Of a DNA stretch of 64,000 bases, positions 8,582 through 16,757 are shown piece after piece. Made by a program: the position numbers and the translations under genes. The first letter of the stretch is position 1; each line of letters starts with the position of its first letter. The stretch spans positions 1-64,000 of the forward strand of contig JAGWAN010000027.1 of assembly GCA_021296345.1 (NCBI GenBank), written 5' to 3'. This DNA comes from Acidimicrobiia bacterium (lineage in GTDB: Bacteria; Actinomycetota; Acidimicrobiia; Spongiisociales; Spongiisociaceae). Below the pieces are notes generated by a model. It had not been told where the DNA came from. It worked only from the letters and a program-made list of their open reading frames with translations, and made no database searches.

Positions 8582-9880
8582 CTAGCCGTCCTCGCGTAGC
8601 CGTCGCCCGAGGGCTGCCGCAGTTTCGGCGCCGCTCTCGATGGCGCCGTCCATGAACCCGGCCCAGCCTCGGGCGAGGTCCGATCCGGCGAAGTAGAGCC
8701 GCCTGTGGGGGACGGAGAAGTCGGAGTAGTAGCGCGCCAGCTGTCCCGGGCGGTAGGTCGTCCACGTCCCCTTGGCGTACGGGTCGGTCGACCAGTTGTG
8801 GCTATCACACTTCCGGACGGTCGCCTCAGGGGCGAACTGGCGGATTGCCTGCTGGACCTGCGCCGCATCCGTTCCGTCGATAGCCGAGTCATCCGAACCT
8901 ATACCCACCAGGAGCCGCCCGCCGTCGAAGTCGGCCTGCTCCGAGACCCAGCAGAGCGGGCCGCCCCAGCCCGAAGCCATCAGGTACTCGGGCACGTTGT
9001 CAACCAGGGCATGCAGCTTGACCGCACGACCTGCCAGCCCTTCCCCGGCAAACCTCCTCTTGAGGGAACCGGCCGGTATGGGCAACTCGATGTCCTCCCA
9101 GGTGTTGACGGGAGTGGCCAGCAGAGCGAAGCGGGCTTTAAGGGTCTCGCCGCCGGTCGTCTTCCCCACGACATGGTCGCCGGCGTCGACGATCGAGGCG
9201 ACCGGCGCCGATAACCCGATATCCGCGCCCCCATCCTCGGCGAGGGCCTCGACGAGGCTCGCCGTTCCCTTGGCGAACTTCGTCGCCGGGGCGTCGTCGA
9301 GCGTCCAGCATGTGTTGTCGTATCCGGCCACCCAGGTGAGGACCTGCAGCGCCGAAACCGCCGCGGGATCGCAACCGAACGCGAAGGCGGCCCACATCGA
9401 GAGGTATTCGGCGACGAGGGGCTGGTCGGCGTAGGGCTCGATCAACTCGGTGAAAGGAATGTCCAGATCGTGGAGATCCGGGCTGTCGAGATCGGATCCG
9501 AACGTCACCCGGCGGGACTGATCGACGATGTGATCGAGGGCCTTGTCCAGATCGGGGCGAACGTCAGGGGGTACGGGCTGGTCGGGACGCGCCAGGCTGC
9601 GACCGCCAAGCGACACCCGGAAGTCCTGGCCGGCCGGGCTCAGGACGGTGGGTAGGGAGTAGCGTTCGATCTCCCGGGCGATATTGTGTTGAGTCCCCTC
9701 GTCGAACCACGCGCCGCCCATCTCGGCGTGGTGGCCCGAGTCGGCAAACCGCTTCCACCATGTCCGCCCACCGAGCCGGTCGCGTGCCTCTAGCAAGAGA
9801 ACCCGGTATCCACCATGAGCCAGATCGCGGGCGGCTGTCAGGCCGGCGATGCCTCCACCGATAACGAGCACATCATGCAT
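8582..9880 (-). CDS. Flavin-dependent amine oxidase (monoamine oxidase family)
   Basis: A 432-residue FAD protein beginning MHDVLVIGGGIAGLTAARDL, with the dinucleotide motif GGGIAG at 8-13 and the ELARDRLGGRTWW-like second motif (EARDRLGGRTWWKRF) specific to the MAO/polyamine oxidase family. It ends with the FAD-binding motif LYFAGSDLARGWAGFMDGAIESG. Such enzymes oxidise primary or secondary amines to aldehydes with release of H2O2. ATG 9880 was preferred over an upstream TTG at 9913 because the Rossmann strand starts there. Its placement between potABC and potD, divergent from potD, supports amine or polyamine oxidation. Confidence 0.88.
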   Translation of the reverse strand: MHDVLVIGGGIAGLTAARDLAHGGYRVLLLEARDRLGGRTWWKRFADSGHHAEMGGAWFDEGTQHNIAREIERYSLPTVLSPAGQDFRVSLGGRSLARPDQPVPPDVRPDLDKALDHIVDQSRRVTFGSDLDSPDLHDLDIPFTELIEPYADQPLVAEYLSMWAAFAFGCDPAAVSALQVLTWVAGYDNTCWTLDDAPATKFAKGTASLVEALAEDGGADIGLSAPVASIVDAGDHVVGKTTGGETLKARFALLATPVNTWEDIELPIPAGSLKRRFAGEGLAGRAVKLHALVDNVPEYLMASGWGGPLCWVSEQADFDGGRLLVGIGSDDSAIDGTDAAQVQQAIRQFAPEATVRKCDSHNWSTDPYAKGTWTTYRPGQLARYYSDFSVPHRRLYFAGSDLARGWAGFMDGAIESGAETAAALGRRLREDG

Positions 9881-10013
9881 GAAGTTCGCCTTCCACCCTA
9901 CGGTCTCGTCCAAAGCCTATCCGGCCACGCGCCGGTGGGTCGGCAACCGTCCGGGCAATCGGATGGGCACCAGAATTACGCCGCCGGCGCCCGCCTTGTC
10001 GCCGGAGCGTCGA

Positions 10014-10019
10014 TACAAT
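10014..10019 (+). promoter_or_regulatory. Candidate -10 hexamer (TACAAT) for potD
   Basis: TACAAT at 10014-10019 is one mismatch from the consensus -10 and stands out in this GC-rich region. It lies 90 bases before the potD ATG. No good -35 is found 16-18 bases upstream, so only the -10 is proposed. Confidence 0.35.
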
Positions 10020-10109
10020 CTCCCTGAGCCTTCTCGACGCGAGCCGCCAATCAGAGGGGTGAGCCCGGGGGCTTCGGAGTCACGAGCGAGAACACAGAAC
10101 GATGCTGCC

Positions 10110-11216
10110 ATGAGACCTACCCCGACACGCCGCCTGCTCGCCGTGGTGGCGGCTATGACGCTCCTGGCCGCTGCCTGCGCGGAAGACGGCGGAGAGTCCG
10201 CCGCCGCGGATTGCGACGTGGGCCAGACCGATGGTGACCTGAACCTGTACAACTGGGCCGAGTACATCGATCCGGACCTGGTGGACGCCTTCGCGGCCGA
10301 GCACGGCATCGAGATGACCGTGGACGTCTACGACTCCAACGAGGCCATGCAGCCGATCATCTCGGCGGGCAACTCGGGATACGACCTGATCGTCCCCTCC
10401 GACTACATGGTCGCCATCCTGATCGCGGGCGAGGACATCCAGCTCCTCAACAAGGACGCCATACCCAACCTGACCAACGTCTCGGCTGACTTCAGCGACC
10501 TGGTCTACGACCCCGCCGGTGACTACTCGGTGCCCTACCAGTGGGGGACCACCGGCCTGGCCGTCGACACGGCGGTGGTGGGAACGGACTTCCCGAGGTC
10601 CTGGTCGATTGTCTTCGACCCGAGCTTCGCGGACCAGTACGCAGGCCGGATCTCCTTGCTGAACGACCCGCGGGAGACCCTGGGTGCGGCGCTCAAGTAC
10701 CTCGGGTACTCGCTCAACACTACTGACGCCGGCGAGCTGGAGGAGGCCAAGCAGCTGGTCTCCGAGGCGCGGGGCCGGGTGGCGGCCTTCGACACGGACT
10801 CGGCCGACGAGTTGCTGACGACCGGCGAGACGGCGATAGCCCACGGCTACTCGGGTGATATGTTCACGCAGTTCCTGGAGACCGACGACCCCTCCCGCTA
10901 CGTGTACTTCGTGCCGGAGGAGGGCGGCACGCGCTGGATCGACAACATGGCGATCCCGCACGACGCTCCCAACCCTTGCACGGCCCACACCTTCATCAAC
11001 TGGATTCTCGATGCGGAGAACGGTGCGGCCCTGTCCAACTACAACTACTACTCCACTCCCAACGCGGCGGCCCTTGACGGTCTGGAGCAGGAGTTGCTGG
11101 ACTTCGTGGCCGACCCGGCGGTGATTCCGGGCGGGGTGGGTTCGCTGGAGGAGATCCAGGACACCGGCGACTTCGAGATCAGCTACACCGACGCGTTCAT
11201 CGAGGCGGTGGGCTAG
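10110..11216 (+). CDS. potD: Spermidine/putrescine-binding lipoprotein
   Basis: A 368-residue extracytoplasmic binding protein. The signal sequence ends in a lipobox (MTLLAAAC), so it should be lipid-anchored by Lgt, encoded later in the window. The mature part opens LNLYNWAEYIDPDLVDAFA, the PotD/PotF signature, and continues with GYDLIVPSDYMVAIL and WIDNMAIPHDAPN, which line the polyamine pocket in the family. ATG 10110 is chosen because the signal peptide starts there. It is transcribed separately from potABC, with the amidohydrolase and amine oxidase on the opposite strand between them. Confidence 0.92.
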   Translation: MRPTPTRRLLAVVAAMTLLAAACAEDGGESAAADCDVGQTDGDLNLYNWAEYIDPDLVDAFAAEHGIEMTVDVYDSNEAMQPIISAGNSGYDLIVPSDYMVAILIAGEDIQLLNKDAIPNLTNVSADFSDLVYDPAGDYSVPYQWGTTGLAVDTAVVGTDFPRSWSIVFDPSFADQYAGRISLLNDPRETLGAALKYLGYSLNTTDAGELEEAKQLVSEARGRVAAFDTDSADELLTTGETAIAHGYSGDMFTQFLETDDPSRYVYFVPEEGGTRWIDNMAIPHDAPNPCTAHTFINWILDAENGAALSNYNYYSTPNAAALDGLEQELLDFVADPAVIPGGVGSLEEIQDTGDFEISYTDAFIEAVG

Positions 11217-11217
11217 C

Positions 11218-11264
11218 GGTCTGCCTGTGAATAGCAGAGCACGCCGTTATTACACAGACAGACC
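11218..11264. terminator. Inverted repeat at the convergent potD/queG junction
   Basis: GGTCTGCCTGTG (11218-11229) pairs with CACAGACAGACC (11253-11264), 11 of 12 positions, around a 23-base loop containing TTATTA. It sits exactly where potD (plus) and queG (minus) converge, and the right arm overlaps the last queG codons. A bidirectional terminator is likely, although no long T-run follows either arm. Confidence 0.5.
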
Positions 11265-12383
11265 ACTAGTCACGAGGTGTTCACGAACCGGAACCCGGCG
11301 GTCCAGTTCGTCTCGGACCAGCGGGTCCTCGCGGCCATGTAGCGAGGTGAGGCCCAGCCCGAGGCGGCGAGCACACCAGACGGCGTGGGCGCGCACCAGC
11401 GGGTCGGGGTGGGCCAGAGCTTGGTCGACCGCGGAACGGACCCGGGGGTCGGACGGATTCCCGACGTTGCCTAGCGCCACCAGAGCGTTGCGCCGCAGGT
11501 AGCGGGGCTGGCGCCGCGGGATATACCAGCGTCCGAACCGGGCCAGTAGGTCCTCGTCGGAGGCATCGAGCAGGTCGACCAGGGACACCCAGGCCTCGTT
11601 CGGTTTCTCTGGTGCCCGGCTGTCCAGGCGGACCCGGACCCGGTTGGGAGGGCACACCTCGGCGCAATCGTCACAGCCGTAGATCCGGTCCCCCAGCGCC
11701 ACCCGGAACTTGGGACGGAACACTCCCGCCTCCTGGACCAGCCAGGCCAGGCAGCGGCGGGCATCGACCACCCCGGGAGCGACTATGGCGCCGGTGGGAC
11801 ATCCGTCGAGGCATTGCCGGCACGATCCGCAGCCGTCGGCCATCGGCGCCGGATCCGTGTCGCACAGAAGGGCGTCGGTCACCACCGCGCCCAGTACCAC
11901 CAGGCTCCCTGCTCCCGGGACGAGGATGTTGGAGCTCTTCCCCCACCAGCCGATGGCGGCCCGGTAGGCAGCCGCCCGATCGACCAGGCTGTTCTCGTCG
12001 GCCACCACCACTGCCCGATGGCCCTCCACCCGCAACGCCTCCGCCACCTGATCGAGGGCGGAACGGAGAGCGGCGTAATGGTCCTCCCGCGAGTAGGCCG
12101 CCACCCGCCCGTAGGGGAGACCGTCGTCGGGACGGGGTGGTTCGCCGCGCCAGAAGTCGAGGGCGCCCACCACCAGGGAGGCGGCCTCCGGCAGGATGCG
12201 CGACGGGTCGGTGGAGCGCTCCGGGTTGCGGTAGGTGAACTGCATCCCGCCGTGCAGCCCCCGCTCCCTACGCTCCCGCAGGGTCTCGGCCATCTCTGTG
12301 AACGGCTCCGCCCGGCACACCCCCACCGCAGCCAACCCGGCCCGCCGGCCTATATCGATCAGGGTCTCGGCGGTGGGGATCAT
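11250..12383 (-). CDS. queG: Epoxyqueuosine reductase
   Basis: QueG reduces epoxyqueuosine to queuosine in tRNA using cobalamin and two [4Fe-4S] clusters. The 377-residue product has the N-terminal cobalamin-binding region with the GWWGKSS stretch near 145-151, ferredoxin-like cysteines at 185, 188, 191 and 195 (CGSCRQCLDGCPTGAI), a second set at 237, 240 and 244 (CDDCAEVCP), and a C-terminal HEAT-like repeat region (about 300-365). The ATG at 12383 follows the stop of the upstream oxidase by four bases, indicating an operon. No other queuosine genes are nearby. Confidence 0.93.
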   Translation of the reverse strand: MIPTAETLIDIGRRAGLAAVGVCRAEPFTEMAETLRERRERGLHGGMQFTYRNPERSTDPSRILPEAASLVVGALDFWRGEPPRPDDGLPYGRVAAYSREDHYAALRSALDQVAEALRVEGHRAVVVADENSLVDRAAAYRAAIGWWGKSSNILVPGAGSLVVLGAVVTDALLCDTDPAPMADGCGSCRQCLDGCPTGAIVAPGVVDARRCLAWLVQEAGVFRPKFRVALGDRIYGCDDCAEVCPPNRVRVRLDSRAPEKPNEAWVSLVDLLDASDEDLLARFGRWYIPRRQPRYLRRNALVALGNVGNPSDPRVRSAVDQALAHPDPLVRAHAVWCARRLGLGLTSLHGREDPLVRDELDRRVPVREHLVTSGLSV

Positions 12384-12387
12384 CGGC

Positions 12388-13764
12388 TTAGCGGCGGAGC
12401 AGTCCGTGGGCCAGGCGGCCGAGGCGGGAGGAACGTTCGGTACCGAATTCGAAGCGGTCGGCCCAGCCCATGACAGCCCGGGTGCCCCGGATTCCCAGCC
12501 AGCGCAGGGGTTCGGGCTCCCACGGACGGGACTCGATTCCCACCCAGGCGAGCTCGGCCAGCTCGGAATCGGTGCCCGTGATCAGATCTGCCAAGGTGCG
12601 GCCGGCCAGGTTGGAGGGCGCCACCCCCTGACCGACGTAACCGCCGGCGGTACCCATCCCGGTCCGCGGGTCGTAGCGCACTGCCGGCACCCAGTTGCGC
12701 GGCGCCGCCAGCACGCCGCCCCACTCGTGGGTGATGGCTACGTCGCCGAGCGCCGGGAAGATGTCCACCAGCACCCTCCTGATGAGATCGTGGGATCGCC
12801 GGTCGTTCTCGGTGGCCGGGTGGATCCGGGAGCCGTACAGGTAGGGGATAGCCCTTCCTCCGAAGGCGATCCGGTTGTCGGCCGTCCTCTGCCCGTAGAT
12901 GACCGCGTAGCGGTCGTCGGCGAAGGTCGGCCGGGTGTCGAGCCCGATCTCGGCAAGGGTCGCTGCGTCCAGCGGCTCGGTGGCGATCATCAGCGAGTAG
13001 AGCGGTACCAGAGTCCGTCGTTCTCCGGGAAGGTCGCGGGTGTATGCCTCGGTGGCCCGGATCACCACCGGGGCGCTGACCCGTCCGCCGGTGGTGGTGA
13101 CCGACCCGTCTCCGATCGCCGTGGCCGCGGTCTGCTCCACGATCCGTACCCCGCGCCGCTCCACCACCCGGGCCAGCCCCCTTACCAGCCGGGCCGGATC
13201 GAGCGCCGCGCAGGGCGCGTAGAAAATACCGCCGTGGAGGCCGGTGGGCCGGGCGAAGCGCCGCACCTCTTCGGGGTCCAGCAAGCGGATGACGTCCTCG
13301 CCGATGCCGTTGGAGCGATTGGTCTCGATCTGGGCCGCCTGGCGCTCCGCCTGGGCGCGGCTGCGGGCGAACCGGATCACCCCACCCTTGGCGAACCCGC
13401 ACTCGATGGCCTCGGTTGCGATCACCCGACCGATCTCGTCGACCGAGCCGTGCACGTGACCCATGAGACGGCCTGCCGCCTTCGGGCTGGAGCGGCGGGC
13501 GTAGGCCTCGAAGCCGGCGGCCAGCTCTCCCACGGCCCATCCGCCGTTGCGCCCGGAGGCGCCGAAGCCGCAGATCTCCCGCTCGATCACCAGGATCGAG
13601 AGCGAAGGGTCCCGCTCGGTGAGGTAGTAAGCGGTCCACAGGCCGGTGAAGCCTCCTCCCACGATGGCCACATCGACCGAGGTATCCCCGTCGAGGGTCC
13701 GGCGGGGGGTCAGGTCGCCTTCGAAGGTCGCCATCCATAGCGACAGGCTCGAGTAGTCAGGCAC
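12388..13764 (-). CDS. FAD-dependent amino acid/amine oxidase (DadA/PuuB-like)
   Basis: A 458-residue DAO-fold protein with an N-terminal extension (PDYSSLSLWM) and GGGFTG dinucleotide motif (36-41). GRNGGWAVGEL follows, typical of gamma-glutamylputrescine oxidase and related enzymes that act on amine-type substrates, and GYVGQGVAPSNLAGRTLADL closes the FAD domain. The presence of pot genes nearby agrees with a polyamine-linked substrate, but glycine, sarcosine or a D-amino acid is possible. The GTG at 13764 is taken as start because a TATACT hexamer ends exactly seven bases upstream, indicating a leaderless mRNA. An internal ATG at residue 11 is the alternative. It is followed by queG. Confidence 0.85.
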   Translation of the reverse strand: MPDYSSLSLWMATFEGDLTPRRTLDGDTSVDVAIVGGGFTGLWTAYYLTERDPSLSILVIEREICGFGASGRNGGWAVGELAAGFEAYARRSSPKAAGRLMGHVHGSVDEIGRVIATEAIECGFAKGGVIRFARSRAQAERQAAQIETNRSNGIGEDVIRLLDPEEVRRFARPTGLHGGIFYAPCAALDPARLVRGLARVVERRGVRIVEQTAATAIGDGSVTTTGGRVSAPVVIRATEAYTRDLPGERRTLVPLYSLMIATEPLDAATLAEIGLDTRPTFADDRYAVIYGQRTADNRIAFGGRAIPYLYGSRIHPATENDRRSHDLIRRVLVDIFPALGDVAITHEWGGVLAAPRNWVPAVRYDPRTGMGTAGGYVGQGVAPSNLAGRTLADLITGTDSELAELAWVGIESRPWEPEPLRWLGIRGTRAVMGWADRFEFGTERSSRLGRLAHGLLRR

Positions 13765-13771
13765 CACCGGA

Positions 13772-13779
13772 AGTATAAT
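13772..13779. promoter_or_regulatory. Symmetric -10 element serving two divergent leaderless genes
   Basis: The plus strand reads TATAAT at 13774-13779, six bases before GTG 13786. The minus strand reads TATACT at 13777-13772, seven bases before GTG 13764. Both hexamers share the self-complementary core TATA. With initiation 6-7 bases past each hexamer, both transcripts would begin at or next to their start codons. Only 21 bases separate the two starts, leaving no room for Shine-Dalgarno sequences. Confidence 0.7.
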
Positions 13780-13785
13780 TTGGTG

Positions 13786-14403
13786 GTGATCGAAGACCTC
13801 CGCTACGTGAACCTGGAGGCCCGATGGGCCGGCGAGCTGGAGGCGATCGAGCTCCGGTGCTTTCCCAGCGTGAACCCGGCCGACCTCTACACCGCTCAGG
13901 AGCTGGTGGAGCTGGCCGAGGTCTTCCCCGAGGGGAACTTCGTGGTGCTGGACGGCGAGACACCGATCGCCATGGGCCTGGGGGTGAGGGTCCATTTCGA
14001 CCTTTCCAATCCCCAGCACCGCATGAAGGACCTCATGTCCGGCCAGCACAAGGCAGGGCACGATCCCACCGGTGAGTGGTACTACGGCACCGACATCTCG
14101 GTGGACCCCCGCTACCGCCGCCGCGGGATCGGCAGCCGCCTGTACGACCTGCGCAAGGAGGTGTGCCGGACCCTCGGCCTGCGGGGCATCATCGCCGGCG
14201 GGGTGATCCCCGGATACGCCGAGCACAAGGACAGCCTGTCGGCCGCCGAGTACGTGGCGAAGGTGGCCGCCGGTGAGCTGTACGACCGGACGCTGAGTTT
14301 CCAGATCGAGAACGGCTTCGAGGCCCGCGGGGTGCTGGAGGACTACATGGAAAACCCCGATGTGGACAACTGGGCGTCGCTGATCGTGTGGGAGACCCGC
14401 TAG
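13786..14403 (+). CDS. GNAT-family N-acetyltransferase
   Basis: A 205-residue acetyltransferase. The acetyl-CoA binding motif A reads VDPRYRRRGIGSRLYDLRKE (about 107-126), preceded by the GTDIS strand. A C-terminal domain follows with IPGYAEHKDSLSAAEYVAKV, seen in GNAT proteins that act on small molecules. The start is set at GTG 13786, six bases after a TATAAT hexamer; GTG 13783 and TTG 13780 are in frame just upstream. It is divergent from a DadA/PuuB-like oxidase, so polyamine or amino acid N-acetylation is possible but not shown. Confidence 0.85.
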   Translation: MIEDLRYVNLEARWAGELEAIELRCFPSVNPADLYTAQELVELAEVFPEGNFVVLDGETPIAMGLGVRVHFDLSNPQHRMKDLMSGQHKAGHDPTGEWYYGTDISVDPRYRRRGIGSRLYDLRKEVCRTLGLRGIIAGGVIPGYAEHKDSLSAAEYVAKVAAGELYDRTLSFQIENGFEARGVLEDYMENPDVDNWASLIVWETR

Positions 14404-14900
14404 GAGGGTGCTGAGGCCGGCCGTGGCCCCGGCTCTCCAATGTTTTTCGCGTTCTGATTCGATACGCCCTTTCTGTCCCATCCAGGCCATACGTTGGATA
14501 TTGCCAAGCACCTACGCCGGTTGATGACGCCACACCGATCGGATCGAACCGGCCCGAAGGGATCAGGGAAGCGTTCGGAGCGCCCGGCCGAGCCACGGCC
14601 GCAGCCCCGGCATGGCCGGCAACGCTCCGACAGCCCGGTGGTGGAGGCGGGGGCCGGGCCCGGCGGGCGAAGCCCGCTTGCCGCGATTTTCGCGTTCTTG
14701 AGTGGAATTCGAGCTCGGGAAGGAGGCGGTTCCTGTGTGACGGAGGAGCGGCTGCGCGAGCGAATCCAGGTTGGCGACGGTCGTCCTGCCGGTAGTACGA
14801 GGATCGCTACTCAGCCGATCTGCCTGGAAACCAATCTGTCTGGAGCATCTGGGACTAGAAGTGACCGGCGAAGGGAGGAAGCCTGGGTACCTTCGTGGTC
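14404..14900. other. Intergenic region with repeat copies
   Basis: This 497-base gap separates the GNAT gene from the convergent cell-wall amidase. It contains two copies of the motif TTTTCGCGTTCT (near 14447 and 14688), the second embedded in a longer element shared with 27.1 kb. Open frames crossing it are out of keeping with local codon use and match no family. No tRNA or riboswitch is recognised. Confidence 0.5.
14643..14702 (-). repeat. Intergenic repeat element, copy A
   Basis: About 60 bases align with 27100-27160. On the minus strand both begin AGAACGCGAAAATC, continue with a strong GC hairpin (here GCGGGC-TTC-GCCCGC) and end in a C-rich tract CCCCC(G/T)CC. Both copies lie downstream of a minus-strand gene. 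Shorter versions of the AGAACGCGAAAA part occur near 14447 and 38935. Confidence 0.6.
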
Positions 14901-15965
14901 CTATTCCAAGGCGGGATCGTCACAACGGACGGAGCCTGGATGCGAGTGCGAGTGGAACTGGCGCGGCTCTCGGATGAATCCGGTGCCAGGGCGGTCGGAG
15001 TGCAGGTAGGTGTCGATGGCGCCGGCGGTGGCTTCGGCGGCGACCCGGATGTATTCCTCGGTGGCGAACAGCTCGGCCTCGGAGGGATTGGACAGATACC
15101 CGTACTCGACCAGGGCGGAGGCGACGCGCGGGAGGCGTACGATGCCGTAAGCGTCTTCGCCGGAGGGGAGCAGGACGCGCAGCACCCCGGCGTTGCGAAG
15201 GCGGCTCCATGAGATGTTGTCGAATGTGGCGAGCAGCGCTGAGGTGATCCCGTCGTAGAGCAGTCCACCTAGGCGAGCGGAGTCGGCTCGGGCCTGCGCC
15301 TCTTTCGCGGATTGAACGTACACCTCGGTACCCGGGACGTCACTACTTCCCCAGGTGGGCGCGTTGTGGTGGATCGAGACCAGCGCGTCGGCCCCGAGAG
15401 CGTCGGCGAATGCGGCGCGGACAGAGATCAGCATCCCGTAGTCGGCCGTACGGGTGATCGCGGCGGAGATGCCACGTTGGGCCAGCCGGACCAGAACGGC
15501 GCGGCTGAGCCTCAGGTTCAAGTCGCTCTCCACCAGGCCGTTGGGTCCTGTGGCGCCGGTATTCCATCTCCCGCCATGGCCCGGATCCACTACGACCCGT
15601 ACCCTCTCGATCGGCGAGCCGGCGGAGACCTCTGCGGTGTTGCCACAAGGCGTCTGTACCAAATAGCCCGTGCCGCTGCGTCCGATGACCAGGACCGGGA
15701 CCCCGAGCGGGGTGGTCAGTGCCGGCGGGGTGGGCACCGCCGGCGACACCTCTTCATCGGTATTCGCCGGCGGCCCCTCCCCTTCCGGATGAGACCGCGT
15801 CGTCACCGGCGGGGGCGAGTTAGACGGCGGGCCCCCCACCGCAGTGTCGGCGGGCATCAACGGAACTGTTACTGGACTATCGGCGTCGTTCCCGTTTGCT
15901 GCGAGAAGCCCGAATCCGACGAGGACAACACCTCCAAGGAGTAGCAACGCTCGACGTTCAGACAT
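14901..15965 (-). CDS. N-acetylmuramoyl-L-alanine amidase (Amidase_3)
   Basis: Zn-dependent amidase that cleaves the peptide stem from peptidoglycan. The 354-residue product has an N-terminal membrane anchor or signal (ALLLLGGVVLVGFGLLAA), a Pro/Thr-rich linker (about 30-90), a short SH3-like segment around 88-118, and the catalytic domain. Zinc ligands appear in VDPGHGG (His130), Glu146 in GLVESDLNL and the SIHHNAP motif (199-200). The catalytic Glu is in LVEYGYLSN. The C-terminus is short and charged. ATG 15965 starts at the hydrophobic segment; an upstream GTG-type extension is less likely. It follows the His/Asp/Cys-rich gene on the same strand. Confidence 0.9.
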   Translation of the reverse strand: MSERRALLLLGGVVLVGFGLLAANGNDADSPVTVPLMPADTAVGGPPSNSPPPVTTRSHPEGEGPPANTDEEVSPAVPTPPALTTPLGVPVLVIGRSGTGYLVQTPCGNTAEVSAGSPIERVRVVVDPGHGGRWNTGATGPNGLVESDLNLRLSRAVLVRLAQRGISAAITRTADYGMLISVRAAFADALGADALVSIHHNAPTWGSSDVPGTEVYVQSAKEAQARADSARLGGLLYDGITSALLATFDNISWSRLRNAGVLRVLLPSGEDAYGIVRLPRVASALVEYGYLSNPSEAELFATEEYIRVAAEATAGAIDTYLHSDRPGTGFIREPRQFHSHSHPGSVRCDDPALE

Positions 15966-16066
15966 CTCCGTGGTCCCTCGCGAGCGCGTGACCGGGTGGG
16001 GGTTACCGGTCACCCGCATCCCCGCCGCGGCGCCGGTAAGCTGGGTGGGAGTAATTAGGGGTGAAG

Positions 16067-16564
16067 TCAGGCGCAGTCGGTGGCGTCGCCGGAGCTTGGG
16101 CCGCTGTGGTTCGCAGCGCAGTCGGCCGCATGATCAGCACCCTCCGGATGGGCATGGTCATCACCTTCCGCGTGGGAGTGATCAGCACCGTCCCCATCAC
16201 AGTCACCGGCGTTATCAGTACCCGGGCTGCTGTGGTTCGCAGCGCAGTCGGCGGCGTGATCTATCGTCGCAGGGGCCAGGGTAGTCACCACTTTGCTGCT
16301 GGTCGAGGGCTGGCCCGTTGACAGGGCAATTCCCGGAGTGGCCGCCTGCTGGCCGCCGGCCGGGAGTGATGGCGCGAAATCCGGGATCACCAAGACCGGG
16401 GCGGCAATTGCCATGCCGCCCGCCTGGCCCAATGGCAAGAGGGCTAAGGCCACCATCGCCGCAGGGACGATGACCAAGACCTTCCTCACGCCCTTTCCCG
16501 GGCGGGCGCCGGTCCGGCGGGTGTTGCCCCAGCGGTCCGGCGCCTTCCTTTCTGTAATGCTCAT
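16067..16564 (-). CDS. Secreted His/Asp/Cys-rich repeat protein of unknown function
   Basis: A 165-residue protein of no recognised family. A basic N-terminus precedes a hydrophobic segment (VLVIVPAAMVALALLPLGQA) that should act as signal peptide or anchor. The last 65 residues are almost entirely His, Asp, Ala, Cys, Gly and Glu, with the unit DHAADCAANHS present twice and HAEGDDHAHPEGADH between. Such composition suggests metal chelation outside the membrane; this is inference. GGAGG sits four bases before the ATG. Neighbours are YceI, a two-component system and a wall amidase. Confidence 0.7.
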   Translation of the reverse strand: MSITERKAPDRWGNTRRTGARPGKGVRKVLVIVPAAMVALALLPLGQAGGMAIAAPVLVIPDFAPSLPAGGQQAATPGIALSTGQPSTSSKVVTTLAPATIDHAADCAANHSSPGTDNAGDCDGDGADHSHAEGDDHAHPEGADHAADCAANHSGPSSGDATDCA

Positions 16565-16757
16565 TCTTCCTCCTTCCAGGAGATGTCCGTTATCTGAGCA
16601 CTACCACCATTGAGGACGGTCATGAGCCGATCGTTAACCCCGGATCAGGGTCGCGATAAGGTTTTCTTGGGGAGCCTTACCACCCGTTCGTGGACCGGCA
16701 TAGACCCGCGTCGGCGTTATGGGCGTCGCGCGGACTTGCACGATGACCGCCCGACGC

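Noticed and set aside
12235-13740. Long plus-strand frame opposite the DadA/PuuB-like oxidase
   Set aside because: Composition is Gly/Arg/Pro/His-rich without any motif, while the minus strand encodes a clear FAD enzyme with matching codon use.
14494-15009. Plus-strand frame of 171 codons in the gap before the amidase
   Set aside because: Low third-position bias compared with neighbours, overlaps the repeat element and the amidase 3' end, no family resemblance.
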